This document shows, one piece after another, positions 53,635 to 62,607 of a stretch of 64,000 nucleotides of DNA. This DNA is from UBA1433 sp964581565 (lineage in GTDB: Bacteria > Bacillota > Clostridia > Eubacteriales > UBA1433): the NCBI GenBank assembly GCA_964581565.1, contig CAZOOZ010000001.1, forward strand, positions 454,138 to 518,137. The letters run 5' to 3'. The position numbers and the translations under genes were made by a program. Positions within the stretch are counted from its first letter, which is position 1. Each line of letters begins with the position of its first letter. The notes beneath the pieces are model-generated. The model searched no databases, was not told where the DNA came from, and saw only the letters and a list, made by a program, of their open reading frames with translations.

Positions 53635-54785
53635 TGAAAAAAGTGTTGCTTGTCCGCTATGGGGAGATTGCTTTAAAAGGGCTAAACCGAAGTTATTTTG
53701 AGGACGTCTTAAAAAATAATATAGCAAAAAGATTAAAAAAATATACTGACATTAAAATAAATAAAGCGCAATCACGAATAGAAATTCATTTTACTATAAC
53801 AAACGAAGAGGAAATTATTAAAAATATTAAGAATATCTTTGGCATTGCTTATATAAGTAAGGCATTCATTGTTGCCTCGGACATGGAACAAATACAGCAG
53901 GCAGCATTGAATATGTATCAGGAAGGAAAAACATTTAAAGTAGAAACCAGACGAGGAGACAAAAAATTTCCGTTAAAGTCACCACAGATTAGTGCCCAGG
54001 TTGGTGCATTTATTCTAAAAAATACACAAAATGCAAAGGTTGATGTGCAAAATCCAGATGTCATTATAGAAGTAGAGGTAAGAAATACGGCCTATGTATA
54101 TACAACGAGCGTTAAATGCAGAGCAGGGCTTCCGACATCTACGGGAGGAAAAGCCGTATTGCTATTATCGGGTGGAATAGATAGCCCTGTAGCAGGATAT
54201 ATGATGGCCTCGCGTGGCGTGGAATTGATTTGCGTATATTTTCACAGCAGTCCTTACACTCCGCCTGAAGCTAAACAAAAGGTAGTTGATCTGGCCGGTG
54301 TGCTGAATAGTTTTGCTCCGGGTGTCATTTTATATAGTGTTCCATTTACACAAATACAAGAATATATAATTGAAAAGTGTGATATAAAATACTTAACAAT
54401 ATTGATGAGAAGGTACATGATGATTATTGCACAGAAAATTGCAGATTCGAAAAATGCACAGGCGCTTATCACAGGTGAAAGCCTGGGGCAGGTCGCCAGT
54501 CAGACAATGCAAAGTATTTATGCGACCAATGAAGTTTGTAAAATGCCTGTTTTCAGACCATTAATCGGCTTAGATAAAATTAATACGATTTATATTGCTA
54601 AAGATATCGGTACTTATGATATTTCAATATTACCGTATGAGGATTGCTGTACAATATTTACGCCAAAACATCCTCAAACAAAACCTAAAATGAAAAATCT
54701 ATACATCGAGGAAGAGAAAATAGGCAATGAAATGGAAGAGTACATAGCAGATGCAATAAAAAATGTCGAAATTTATAAATTATAA
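53634..54785 (+). CDS. thiI: tRNA 4-thiouridine synthetase ThiI
   Basis: 383 residues. N-terminal THUMP domain (ALKGLNRSYFEDVL...), then PP-loop ATP pyrophosphatase LLLSGGIDSPVAGYMM and ITGESLGQVASQTMQS. No C-terminal rhodanese domain, as in most Firmicutes, where sulfur comes from a partner desulfurase (NifZ/IscS-type). Makes s4U8 in tRNA and can contribute to thiamine thiazole. Confidence 0.95.
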   Translation: MKKVLLVRYGEIALKGLNRSYFEDVLKNNIAKRLKKYTDIKINKAQSRIEIHFTITNEEEIIKNIKNIFGIAYISKAFIVASDMEQIQQAALNMYQEGKTFKVETRRGDKKFPLKSPQISAQVGAFILKNTQNAKVDVQNPDVIIEVEVRNTAYVYTTSVKCRAGLPTSTGGKAVLLLSGGIDSPVAGYMMASRGVELICVYFHSSPYTPPEAKQKVVDLAGVLNSFAPGVILYSVPFTQIQEYIIEKCDIKYLTILMRRYMMIIAQKIADSKNAQALITGESLGQVASQTMQSIYATNEVCKMPVFRPLIGLDKINTIYIAKDIGTYDISILPYEDCCTIFTPKHPQTKPKMKNLYIEEEKIGNEMEEYIADAIKNVEIYKL

Positions 54786-54810
54786 AATTTATAAAACTAT
54801 AAGCTGAATC

Positions 54811-54832
54811 AAAGGAAGCTTCCTTTTTATTT
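54811..54832 (+). terminator. Possible terminator after thiI
   Basis: AAAGGAAGCTTCCTTT self-complementary followed by TTATTTT. Weak because there is no loop of its own. Confidence 0.4.
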
Positions 54833-54857
54833 TGAATTATTATAAAAGGAGGCTTTT

Positions 54858-55211
54858 ATGATTGTTAACTTTGCTTTAAAAAAAAATATTTTAATTGTTA
54901 GATTGAGATGTGATTTAGATCATCATAATACTGAAAAAGTTAGAGATGTCATTGATTATAATATTGAAAAAAAAGAAGTGAGACATGTGTTGATTGATAT
55001 GGAAGATGTAAGCTTCATGGATAGTTCAGGAATCGGCTTGATCTTGGGAAGATATAAGAAAATAGTAGCGAAAGATGGGAGAATCGCTTTTATCAATATA
55101 GCACATGATATAGCAAAAATGCTGAAACTGTCCGGAATATTTTTGCTGGCAAAAGTGTATGACAACGAGAAAGAAGCATTTATTCAGCTCGGTAAGGGGG
55201 ATGAAATATGA
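54858..55211 (+). CDS. spoIIAA: Anti-sigma-F factor antagonist SpoIIAA
   Basis: 117 residues of STAS fold with the phosphorylated serine in FMDSSGIGLILGRYK. Dephosphorylated SpoIIAA binds SpoIIAB and frees sigma-F in the forespore. RBS AAAGGAGG. The last codons overlap spoIIAB by 4 bases. Confidence 0.94.
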   Translation: MIVNFALKKNILIVRLRCDLDHHNTEKVRDVIDYNIEKKEVRHVLIDMEDVSFMDSSGIGLILGRYKKIVAKDGRIAFINIAHDIAKMLKLSGIFLLAKVYDNEKEAFIQLGKGDEI

Positions 55212-55633
55212 ACGATTACGTACATCTTTTTTTTAACGCTAGTTCTGAGAACGAACTATTTATACGAACAGCTGCTGCTGCATTTGCTTTAAGGCTTAAT
55301 CCCACGGTACAAGATATTTATGAAGTAAAAACAATTTTATCCGAGGCTGTGACAAATTGTATCATTCATGCATATGAAGATAAATCAGACGGTAAAATTG
55401 AAGTGGAGATGAAAATTATTGAAGATGAATTACATATAAAAATTAAAGATTACGGCTGTGGCATCGATGATATCAATCAAGCTATGGAACCCATGTATAC
55501 TTCAAAACCCGAGAAAGAACGCTCCGGCCTAGGTTTTAGTATCATGCAGACATTTTCAGATAATATGCAGGTAGATAGCAAAATTGGCATAGGGACAGAA
55601 ATAAGCATTATTAAAAAAATAAGAAAAGAATAA
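55208..55633 (+). CDS. spoIIAB: Anti-sigma-F factor SpoIIAB
   Basis: 141 residues of a GHKL-type serine kinase: EAVTNCIIHAYED (N box), IKDYGCGIDDINQAMEPMYTSKPEKERSGLGFSIMQTFSD (G boxes and lid). It holds sigma-F in an inactive complex and phosphorylates SpoIIAA. The sigF (spoIIAC) gene that normally completes the operon does not follow; a terminator does. Confidence 0.95.
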   Translation: MNDYVHLFFNASSENELFIRTAAAAFALRLNPTVQDIYEVKTILSEAVTNCIIHAYEDKSDGKIEVEMKIIEDELHIKIKDYGCGIDDINQAMEPMYTSKPEKERSGLGFSIMQTFSDNMQVDSKIGIGTEISIIKKIRKE

Positions 55634-55640
55634 ATAATAT

Positions 55641-55676
55641 AAAAAAATGATGTAAACATTGTTACATCATTTTTTT
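55641..55676. terminator. Bidirectional terminator after spoIIAB
   Basis: AAAAAAATGATGTAA / TTACATCATTTTTTT perfect 15-bp stem, loop ACATTG. Confidence 0.9.
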
Positions 55677-55681
55677 ATGTT

Positions 55682-56467
55682 TTATTTTAAAATTGTGAGA
55701 TGAAGCGGTTGACGTAAAGGAATGGATGCGTAATCAATAGCGCTATGTCCGAGCAACAGTGCGCCATATATAGCATTGTCTTTTTTTATTTTTAAGGTTT
55801 TTTCCAGAACCCCATCAATTTTTACTAAATTCATGATGTAGCCAGCCCAGCATGAACCGATATTAAATACCGGAGCGAACATATCGAAGAGAGCAAGCGT
55901 TATTGTGCAGTCTACTATGGACATATATCTGTCTTTGGGAGCATGAGCAAGTAAAAGGGCAGGTGCATTTCTAAATAATACATCACGATTTTTTCTATGG
56001 TAAACATCGTAAAACGAAGAATATTCTTCAAGATTTTTTACAGTTTCATAGCATAGTGCTACAAAATTATCCAGTGATTGCCCTGTGAGAAGGATATATT
56101 CTACTTGCTGCGTATTTTTTGCGGTGGGGGCATATCTGAGATTGTCTAATATAGATTCGACATCTTCAATTTTTATGGGATTATCATCAAAAACGCGTAT
56201 GCTTCGCCTTTGTTTTAAAAGCAGGGGAAGCTGTCGGGCTAATATTTTTGAGTCAAAAGGTTCTTTAGCAATACCTTTGACTCCATTTAAACTTAAGGCA
56301 CTATTTGGACAAACTGCCATGCAATGTCCACAATTAATACAATTTTTAAGAAGTTTATCAATGATGCGTATATTCTCTTCAGTTTTTTTAAAAATACCAT
56401 TTGGGCAAACTTGAGCACAAAGGCCGCACTGTAAACATAGATTTTTATCAATTTCAATATGGTTCAT
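55682..56467 (-). CDS. Ferredoxin-nitroreductase fusion protein
   Basis: 261 residues. Residues 10-65 hold two [4Fe-4S] motifs (CLQCGLCAQVCP, CINCGHCMAVCP), and the rest is a nitroreductase-fold FMN enzyme (RRSIRVFDDNPIKIEDVESILDNLRYAPTAKNTQQVEYILL). The two-cluster N-terminus should feed electrons from ferredoxin into the flavin. This fused architecture is common in clostridia and of unknown substrate. RBS GAGGTAC precedes the ATG. Confidence 0.9.
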   Translation of the reverse strand: MNHIEIDKNLCLQCGLCAQVCPNGIFKKTEENIRIIDKLLKNCINCGHCMAVCPNSALSLNGVKGIAKEPFDSKILARQLPLLLKQRRSIRVFDDNPIKIEDVESILDNLRYAPTAKNTQQVEYILLTGQSLDNFVALCYETVKNLEEYSSFYDVYHRKNRDVLFRNAPALLLAHAPKDRYMSIVDCTITLALFDMFAPVFNIGSCWAGYIMNLVKIDGVLEKTLKIKKDNAIYGALLLGHSAIDYASIPLRQPLHLTILK

Positions 56468-56614
56468 ACATGTACCTCGCTAAAAAGATATTCTCTATTA
56501 TAACAGATTCGTTTTTCGTTACAAATAAAATGCACATTATTATTTGTAAAAGGAGTATTTATATGTATAATTATAGTTAATGAATAGAGATTTTGTATTA
56601 TAGGAGGATATAAA

Positions 56615-57256
56615 ATGAAAAATGCAACATGGTACGGTCAAGGTTCACTTCGATTTGTAACAGATGGCAAAATAATATATATAGATCCATTATGGATTGT
56701 TGAAGATATGCACGATGCAGATGTGATATTGATTACTCATTCTCATTTTGATCATTTATCAGAGGATGACATTAGCAAAGTAATCAATGAAAACACTGTT
56801 ATGGTTGCTCCGCCGGATTGTGTACAGCAGCTAAAAACAGCTTTCTCCAATAAAATAGTAGCGGTGAATCCCGGAGAAAAACATATTATAAACGGCGTTC
56901 ATATTCAAGCGGTATGGGCATACAATATTGTTAAAACACAGTATCATCCAAGAGAGAACAACTGGCTTGGCTACATTGTTACGACTCAATACGGAAAATA
57001 TTATTATACAGGTGATACAGAAAAAATACCCGAAATGAATAAATTGGATGTGGATGTTATATTTTTGCCGCTCGGGCAAACATATACGATGGACAGCGTA
57101 CAGCAAGCTGCAGACGTAGCAAAAGTCACCAATGCCAAAATTGTAGTGCCGGTTCACTTTGGTTCTTATGAAGGCAAAGCCGGTGACGTGCACACATTAA
57201 AGATGCTGCTGGATGGCGATGATATTGAAGTTGCGGAACTGCCCAGGACAAAATAG
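56615..57256 (+). CDS. Metallo-beta-lactamase-fold hydrolase
   Basis: 213 residues with the metal motif ITHSHFDHLSEDD (HxHxDH), YYTGDTEKIPEMN, and PVHFGSYEGKAGD. It is a small MBL-fold hydrolase like UPF0173 proteins. Substrate unknown. RBS GGAGGA. Two bases before rsmG. Confidence 0.85.
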   Translation: MKNATWYGQGSLRFVTDGKIIYIDPLWIVEDMHDADVILITHSHFDHLSEDDISKVINENTVMVAPPDCVQQLKTAFSNKIVAVNPGEKHIINGVHIQAVWAYNIVKTQYHPRENNWLGYIVTTQYGKYYYTGDTEKIPEMNKLDVDVIFLPLGQTYTMDSVQQAADVAKVTNAKIVVPVHFGSYEGKAGDVHTLKMLLDGDDIEVAELPRTK

Positions 57257-57258
57257 TA

Positions 57259-57957
57259 ATGCAAAATTTTTTAAAGGAATGCTTGATAAAGATCGATCTG
57301 CAACCAGAACAAGAAAAAATAGAAAAACTAATCAAGTTTATGCACTTGGTTATTGAAGAAAATAAAAAACAAAATTTAACATCGATAACAGATGAAAAAG
57401 AATTTATTATTAAGCATATCACAGATTCCCTGACGATCTGGCACCTTCTTTCTGGGAGAGAGATGAATGCAATTGATGTAGGAAGCGGTGCAGGATTCCC
57501 TTCCATTCCGCTTTGTATAGTAAATGAGCATGCAAAGTTTACGATTGTTGACTCTACGAAGAAAAAAACGGATTTTATATTAAAAGCTGTAAAATCTTTG
57601 GATCTTCAGAAAAATACCGATGTAAAATGTATGCGTGCAGAAGAAATGGCACATTCTAGTGAATACAGAGAAAAATTTGATATAGCAACGGCAAGGGCAG
57701 TAGCTTCCATGCCGGTTTTAGTTGAACTTATAGTACCTTTTTTAAAAAGAGACGGGCACTTCATAGCAATGAAAGGGAAAGATGTAGAAAGTGCTGATAA
57801 TGCTTTAGCATTAACGGGAGCAATTATTAAGAATATTATAAATGTTATTCTCCCGTGTTCTGATTATCAGAGAAAAATAGTTTTAATTGAAAAAATAAAA
57901 ACTACACCGGATATATATCCAAGACGCTATTCATTAATCAAAAAGAATATGCTGTAA
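57259..57957 (+). CDS. rsmG: 16S rRNA (guanine-527-N7) methyltransferase
   Basis: 232 residues. KHITDSLTIWHLL, SAM-binding AIDVGSGAGFPSIPL, FTIVDSTKKKTDFI, IATARAVASMPVLVELIVPFLKRDGHFIAMKG. Methylates G527. Loss gives streptomycin resistance in other bacteria. RBS is weak (AGGA 12 bases upstream), but the family match is clear. Confidence 0.93.
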   Translation: MQNFLKECLIKIDLQPEQEKIEKLIKFMHLVIEENKKQNLTSITDEKEFIIKHITDSLTIWHLLSGREMNAIDVGSGAGFPSIPLCIVNEHAKFTIVDSTKKKTDFILKAVKSLDLQKNTDVKCMRAEEMAHSSEYREKFDIATARAVASMPVLVELIVPFLKRDGHFIAMKGKDVESADNALALTGAIIKNIINVILPCSDYQRKIVLIEKIKTTPDIYPRRYSLIKKNML

Positions 57958-58162
57958 ATTAATAGTGGCTCAAAATATTACAAATTACAATTCATTGATT
58001 ATAATATAAATTATATGATATAATATAAGAAATATTGCATTTTATTGCAGAAAAAAATGTACGTAACAATAACATAAACAAAGCATCAGAAATATATGTT
58101 GTATAGTCTTTGTTCTATATAACTTTGTGTTTGTATACACAAAGTATCGTTGTGGAGAATTT

Positions 58163-58594
58163 ATGAGAAGTATGGCCTTAGATGTGGGTGATAAGAAAAT
58201 CGGAGTAGCTTTAAGTGACGAAAAAGGAGTTACAAGTCAACCGCATAGTGTATTAAACAGACAAAGTAATCAGGAAGATTTATATAAAATTTTAAAATTG
58301 ATTGAAGAATACAATGTGGAAACATTGGTAATCGGCAACCCTTTGAATTTAGATGGAAGCCAAGGAGCAAGATCAAAAAAAACGGAACAGTTTTTTAATT
58401 ATATTAAAAAAAGAGTGAATATTAAAACGATTATGTTTGACGAACGATTGACAACCTTGGCGGCGCAAAGAATCTTAATTGATGCCGATGTGTCGAGAAA
58501 AAGGCGAAAAGAAGTTATCGATAAGCTGGCGGCACAGCAAATTCTATATTCATACTTAGAATATATAAAGAAGGAGGAGAAAGAAAATGGATGA
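58163..58594 (+). CDS. ruvX: Putative pre-16S rRNA nuclease / Holliday junction resolvase-like RuvX (YqgF)
   Basis: About 143 residues: MRSMALDVGDKKIGVALSD, VIGNPLNLDGSQGARSKKTEQF, DERLTTLAAQRILIDADVSRKRRKEVIDKLAAQQIL. This is the YqgF family (RNase H-like fold). ATG 58163 with TGGAGAA is used. Overlaps the DUF1292 gene by 8 bases. Confidence 0.93.
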   Translation: MRSMALDVGDKKIGVALSDEKGVTSQPHSVLNRQSNQEDLYKILKLIEEYNVETLVIGNPLNLDGSQGARSKKTEQFFNYIKKRVNIKTIMFDERLTTLAAQRILIDADVSRKRRKEVIDKLAAQQILYSYLEYIKKEEKENG

Positions 58595-58838
58595 CAATAC
58601 CATTGTTTTATTAAACGAAGATGGTCAAGAAGAAGAATTTAGCATTATTGATATTTTAAATATTGACGATTCAGAATATGTCATAGCGCAACCGCTTGCA
58701 GACGATGAATATGATGTAGTTTTTAGGATTGATAAAGAAAATGGCGAAGAAATACTAACTTTAGTAGATGACGATGATGAGCTGAATATGGTAGCGGAGG
58801 CATACTATGATGAAGCAGATACAGAAGAGGAAGAATAA
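58587..58838 (+). CDS. DUF1292-family protein
   Basis: 83 residues, very acidic (many Asp/Glu, including a C-terminal EADTEEEE). Matches DUF1292 (YrzB-like): EFSIIDILNIDDSEYVIAQPL. Function unknown; often found next to ruvX in Firmicutes. Overlaps rnj by 1 base (TAATG). Confidence 0.88.
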   Translation: MDDNTIVLLNEDGQEEEFSIIDILNIDDSEYVIAQPLADDEYDVVFRIDKENGEEILTLVDDDDELNMVAEAYYDEADTEEEE

Positions 58839-60538
58839 TGGCGAATGCAGATAAAACAAAAAATGAAATGATAAAAATAATCCCTTTAGGAGGAATGGGT
58901 GAAATCGGGAAAAACATGACTGTTTTCGAATATGATAACGAAATCATCATCATTGATTGCGGTATGTCATTCCCTGAAGATGACATGTATGGAATTGATG
59001 CAGTCATACCCGATTTTACTTATGTACTCGATAAAACAAAAAATGTAAGGGCAGTGATTTTAACACATGGTCATGAAGACCATATCGGGGCGCTGTATTA
59101 TCTTTTGAGCAAACGGGATATTCCGGTTTATGGGGCAAAGCTGTCTTTAGGGCTGGTAAAAAGAAAGCTTGAAGAAAAAATGATGGATAAATCCAATTTA
59201 ATGAGAAATGTTGAAGCGGGAGACATTATAAAAATTGGCAATTTTGAAATTGAGTTTATAAGAAACAATCATTCCATAGCCGATAGTTGTTCGCTTTTTA
59301 TTAAATGTGCGGGGATACGTATGATCCATACAGGGGATTTTAAAATCGATTATACACCAATCGACGGCCTTGTTATTGATTTGCAGAAATTTGCGGAAAT
59401 TGGAAGCAAAGGTGTTGATTTGCTGCTTTCAGACAGTACAAATGCTGAAAATGCAGGAAATTCTAAGAGTGAAAAAATTGTGGGCAATACGTTAATGGAG
59501 TTATTTAGAGGCTGTAAGAATAGAATTATCATATCCGCCTTTGCCTCAAACATACACCGAACACAGCAAATTATGAATGCTGCAGCTGCAAATAACCGGA
59601 AAATAGCGTTATCTGGTCGCAGTATGATAAATATTATAAAAGTTGCTCATGAACTCGGATATTTAAAAATACCTGCAGATTTGATTATCGATATTAATGA
59701 TGTTAAAAATTATAAAGATAATAAAATAGTTATTCTTACAACCGGATCGCAAGGCGAGCCATTATCTGCTTTAACAAGGATGGCGGCCGGAGATCATAAG
59801 CAGATTAATATTAAAGCAGGGGATGTTATTATCATGTCTGCAAGCCCAATACCAGGCAACGAAAAAATGATTATTGATGTAGTGAACAATTTATTTACTT
59901 TAGGTGCTCAGGTCATCTATTCGAATAATACAAAAGATATCCATGTGTCAGGACATGCAAGTCAAGAAGAATTAAAATTAATGCTATCATTAACGAAACC
60001 CAAATATTTCATACCGGTTCACGGAGAAGCAAAGATGCTTATCAAACATGCTCAACTAGCGAAAGAAATGGGGGTTCGTGGATCAAATGTATTTGTCTTG
60101 CAAAACGGTGATATCTTTGAAATCAACAAGAGAGAGGCCCGCTCGGAAAGCAGAATCAATGCCGGGATTACTCTGGTCGATGGTCTTGGAGTTGGGGATG
60201 TGGGCAATATTGTATTAAGAGAAAGAAAAACCTTAAGCCAATTTGGAATTTTTATTATTGTTGCGACAATGGATAGAAACAGACTTGTAAGCGGTCCTGA
60301 TATCATCTCCAGAGGGTTTGTATATATGCGCGAATCTTCTGATTTGATTTCTAATTCGACAAAGTTGGCAAAAGAAATTATTCTAAAATGTACAGAAGAA
60401 AACATTAAAGACTGGGTCGATATAAAATCAAGATTAAAAGATAAGCTGGGTAGTTATCTCTATGAACAAACAGGGAGAAGCCCTATTATCTTACCCATCA
60501 TTATGAGTGCAAATCCTTCTCCTGGAGCTAAAAATTAA
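58838..60538 (+). CDS. rnj: Ribonuclease J
   Basis: 566 residues. MBL core with LTHGHEDHIGALYYLL and IHTGDFKIDYTPIDG, beta-CASP domain with DSTNAENAG, ISAFASNIHRTQQI and a conserved SGHASQEELKLML, then a short C-terminal domain. 5'-3' exonuclease and endonuclease in mRNA decay and rRNA maturation. Metal-dependent catalysis. Translationally coupled to the DUF1292 gene. Confidence 0.96.
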   Translation: MANADKTKNEMIKIIPLGGMGEIGKNMTVFEYDNEIIIIDCGMSFPEDDMYGIDAVIPDFTYVLDKTKNVRAVILTHGHEDHIGALYYLLSKRDIPVYGAKLSLGLVKRKLEEKMMDKSNLMRNVEAGDIIKIGNFEIEFIRNNHSIADSCSLFIKCAGIRMIHTGDFKIDYTPIDGLVIDLQKFAEIGSKGVDLLLSDSTNAENAGNSKSEKIVGNTLMELFRGCKNRIIISAFASNIHRTQQIMNAAAANNRKIALSGRSMINIIKVAHELGYLKIPADLIIDINDVKNYKDNKIVILTTGSQGEPLSALTRMAAGDHKQINIKAGDVIIMSASPIPGNEKMIIDVVNNLFTLGAQVIYSNNTKDIHVSGHASQEELKLMLSLTKPKYFIPVHGEAKMLIKHAQLAKEMGVRGSNVFVLQNGDIFEINKREARSESRINAGITLVDGLGVGDVGNIVLRERKTLSQFGIFIIVATMDRNRLVSGPDIISRGFVYMRESSDLISNSTKLAKEIILKCTEENIKDWVDIKSRLKDKLGSYLYEQTGRSPIILPIIMSANPSPGAKN

Positions 60539-60553
60539 AACAGAGGTATTTAT

Positions 60554-60913
60554 ATGAATGTATATGATAAGGCAAACGATTTGGTAAAAGCTATAAAAGA
60601 AAGCGCGGAATATAAAAACATGGATATAGCGCAGAGGGAATTAAGTAAAAATCCTGAACATATGGAAATGGTAAAGGACTTTATGAAAGCCCAAATTAAT
60701 ATCCAAACAATGACGATGTTGAAACAAGAAGTGAACGATGACACGAAAGAGGCATTTAATGCGCAGTATATGGCTATTATGGCTATTGAAAGCTGCAGGA
60801 AGTTTTTGGAAGCACAAAACATTTTTGGCAGAATGCTGCAAGATATCTATAAGGTTATCGGTGAGGCCTCTGAAGTTATGGGGGATATGTTTAAAGATTT
60901 GATGCCTTATTAA
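60554..60913 (+). CDS. YlbF/YmcA-family protein (RicF-like)
   Basis: 119 residues, all helical, DUF964/YlbF family (YDKANDLVKAIKESAEYKNMDIAQRELSKNPE, MLQDIYKVIGEASEVMGD). In Bacillus YlbF, YmcA and RicT form a complex with iron-sulfur clusters that binds RNase Y. RicT is encoded at 1.2 kb. YlbF or YmcA cannot be told apart by eye. Follows rnj by 15 bases. Confidence 0.88.
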   Translation: MNVYDKANDLVKAIKESAEYKNMDIAQRELSKNPEHMEMVKDFMKAQINIQTMTMLKQEVNDDTKEAFNAQYMAIMAIESCRKFLEAQNIFGRMLQDIYKVIGEASEVMGDMFKDLMPY

Positions 60914-60917
60914 AAAA

Positions 60918-60950
60918 AGAAAGAGCTGATGACCATCAGCTCTTTTTATT
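60918..60950. terminator. Bidirectional terminator between ylbF and MBL gene
   Basis: AGAGCTGATG / CATCAGCTCT palindrome with A-rich 5' and T-rich 3' flanks; convergent genes on either side. Confidence 0.88.
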
Positions 60951-62588
60951 CTTATTTTTTATTTCGTCCTTGAGAATATTATTGATAATATTTACATAAT
61001 CCGTTATGCGATCGGAGGCACTTGTAGAAATTTCTTTTTTAAGCTGAGAAGCCAAAAAAGCGATTTGTTGTATGCTGCCGATAATTTTTCGATTTTTTTC
61101 AATAGGTTGCGCGGCATCGACATCCGGCAATTTTATTTTTACGGGAAGCGGTTCCACATCCAATTGGCCCATAATTTCTCTGTCCAAAGCTACATCAATG
61201 ATATCCCCATAAGAAGGGATGATGGTTGGAATACTGAATCTTTCTTTGATTTCGTTGCTGAAATTTACAATAGCATCTTCTTCGCCGTGCACTAAAACAA
61301 TTTTTTTCGGTTTGATTTGCATGGTAGAAATAACATTTAAAAGACCGTTTAAATCGGCGTGGCCGGAGTACGCGTCGATTGTATGTATTTGTGCTTTTAC
61401 AATGACTTGTTCACCAAATAATTTTATCATGCTTTCCCCTTCAACAAGCAATCGTCCTAAACTGCCGGGTGCTTGATAACCAACAAACACAATGGAGTTT
61501 ATTTCCTGCCAGAGGTTGTATTTTAAATGGTGCCTGATACGGCCAGCATCACACATCCCGCTCGCCGAAATAATGATTTTGGGTGTTGCATCTGCATTGA
61601 TGGCGATGGATTCTTGTGTTGTGATGCTGTATGTCAATCCGTCGAAGACCAATGGATCGTCACCCGATTTCAGCAGTTCTTTCGTGTTTTTATCAGTGAT
61701 ATTATAGTGGCGCTTAAAGACCTCTGTCGCCTGTGTGGCCAAAGGACTGTCCACGTAAACCGGCACATTCGCAAATTCGCCTAGAAGATTATTTTCTTTG
61801 TAATAATTAATTTCATATAATATTTCTTGTGTTCTTCCAACTGCAAAGGATGGGATAACAACGTTACCTTTCCTTTGCAAAGTTTCTTTAATAATTTCTA
61901 AAAGTTTATTTCTGTATGTATCGATGGGCTCATGGTATCTGTTTCCGTATGTTGATTCGATTACTAAATAATCACAATCTTTAAGTAATGAGGGGTCTTT
62001 TAGAATATGCTGATTATAATTGCCTACATCGCCGGTGAATATATATTTTGTTTTTCCTCCGTCTTCGTGAATGTACAACTCAACAAAAGCACTTCCGAGC
62101 ATATGTCCCGAGTTGATAAAATTAATTTCAATGTCTTCGGTTAACCTAATCCTTTTGTCGTAATCAGTAACTTTAAATTTTCGCATTGTTTCTTCAACAT
62201 CTGCCTCTGTGTAGATTGGTTCTTCGGCGGGCTCGCCTTTGCGAACATTTTTACGCGTGGCCCATTCGGCTTCCATTTGTTGAATGTGCGCACTGTCTCG
62301 AAGCATAATATCGCATAGATCTTTGGTTGCATGAGTTGCAAAAATGTTGCCGTTGAATCCGTCTTTTACAAGCTTTGGCAGTCTTCCTGTGTGATCAATA
62401 TGTGCATGTGTTAAAACAACAGCATGAACACTTGAAGGATCAAAGGCAAAATCAGATGCATTCACTTCTTCCATAGCTTTTCCGCCTTGGAACATACCAC
62501 AGTCAACAATGATTTTGGACTTCTGACTCTCGAGCAGAAACAGTGATCCGGTTACAGTTTTTGCAGCACCTAAAAAAGAAATTTTCAT
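60936..62588 (-). CDS. Beta-CASP MBL-fold RNA hydrolase
   Basis: 550 residues. MBL core VLTHAHIDHTGRLPKL and IFTGDVGNY, beta-CASP domain, and an RNA-processing domain with DAYSGHADLNGLL and VLVHGEE. Looks like a ribonuclease of the CPSF73/RNase J superfamily. RBS TAGGAGGA. The C-terminal 90 residues are helical and not recognised. It lies tail-to-tail with rnj and ylbF. Confidence 0.9.
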   Translation of the reverse strand: MKISFLGAAKTVTGSLFLLESQKSKIIVDCGMFQGGKAMEEVNASDFAFDPSSVHAVVLTHAHIDHTGRLPKLVKDGFNGNIFATHATKDLCDIMLRDSAHIQQMEAEWATRKNVRKGEPAEEPIYTEADVEETMRKFKVTDYDKRIRLTEDIEINFINSGHMLGSAFVELYIHEDGGKTKYIFTGDVGNYNQHILKDPSLLKDCDYLVIESTYGNRYHEPIDTYRNKLLEIIKETLQRKGNVVIPSFAVGRTQEILYEINYYKENNLLGEFANVPVYVDSPLATQATEVFKRHYNITDKNTKELLKSGDDPLVFDGLTYSITTQESIAINADATPKIIISASGMCDAGRIRHHLKYNLWQEINSIVFVGYQAPGSLGRLLVEGESMIKLFGEQVIVKAQIHTIDAYSGHADLNGLLNVISTMQIKPKKIVLVHGEEDAIVNFSNEIKERFSIPTIIPSYGDIIDVALDREIMGQLDVEPLPVKIKLPDVDAAQPIEKNRKIIGSIQQIAFLASQLKKEISTSASDRITDYVNIINNILKDEIKNKNKKS

Positions 62589-62607
62589 TTTATCCTCCTA
62601 AAAAAGT

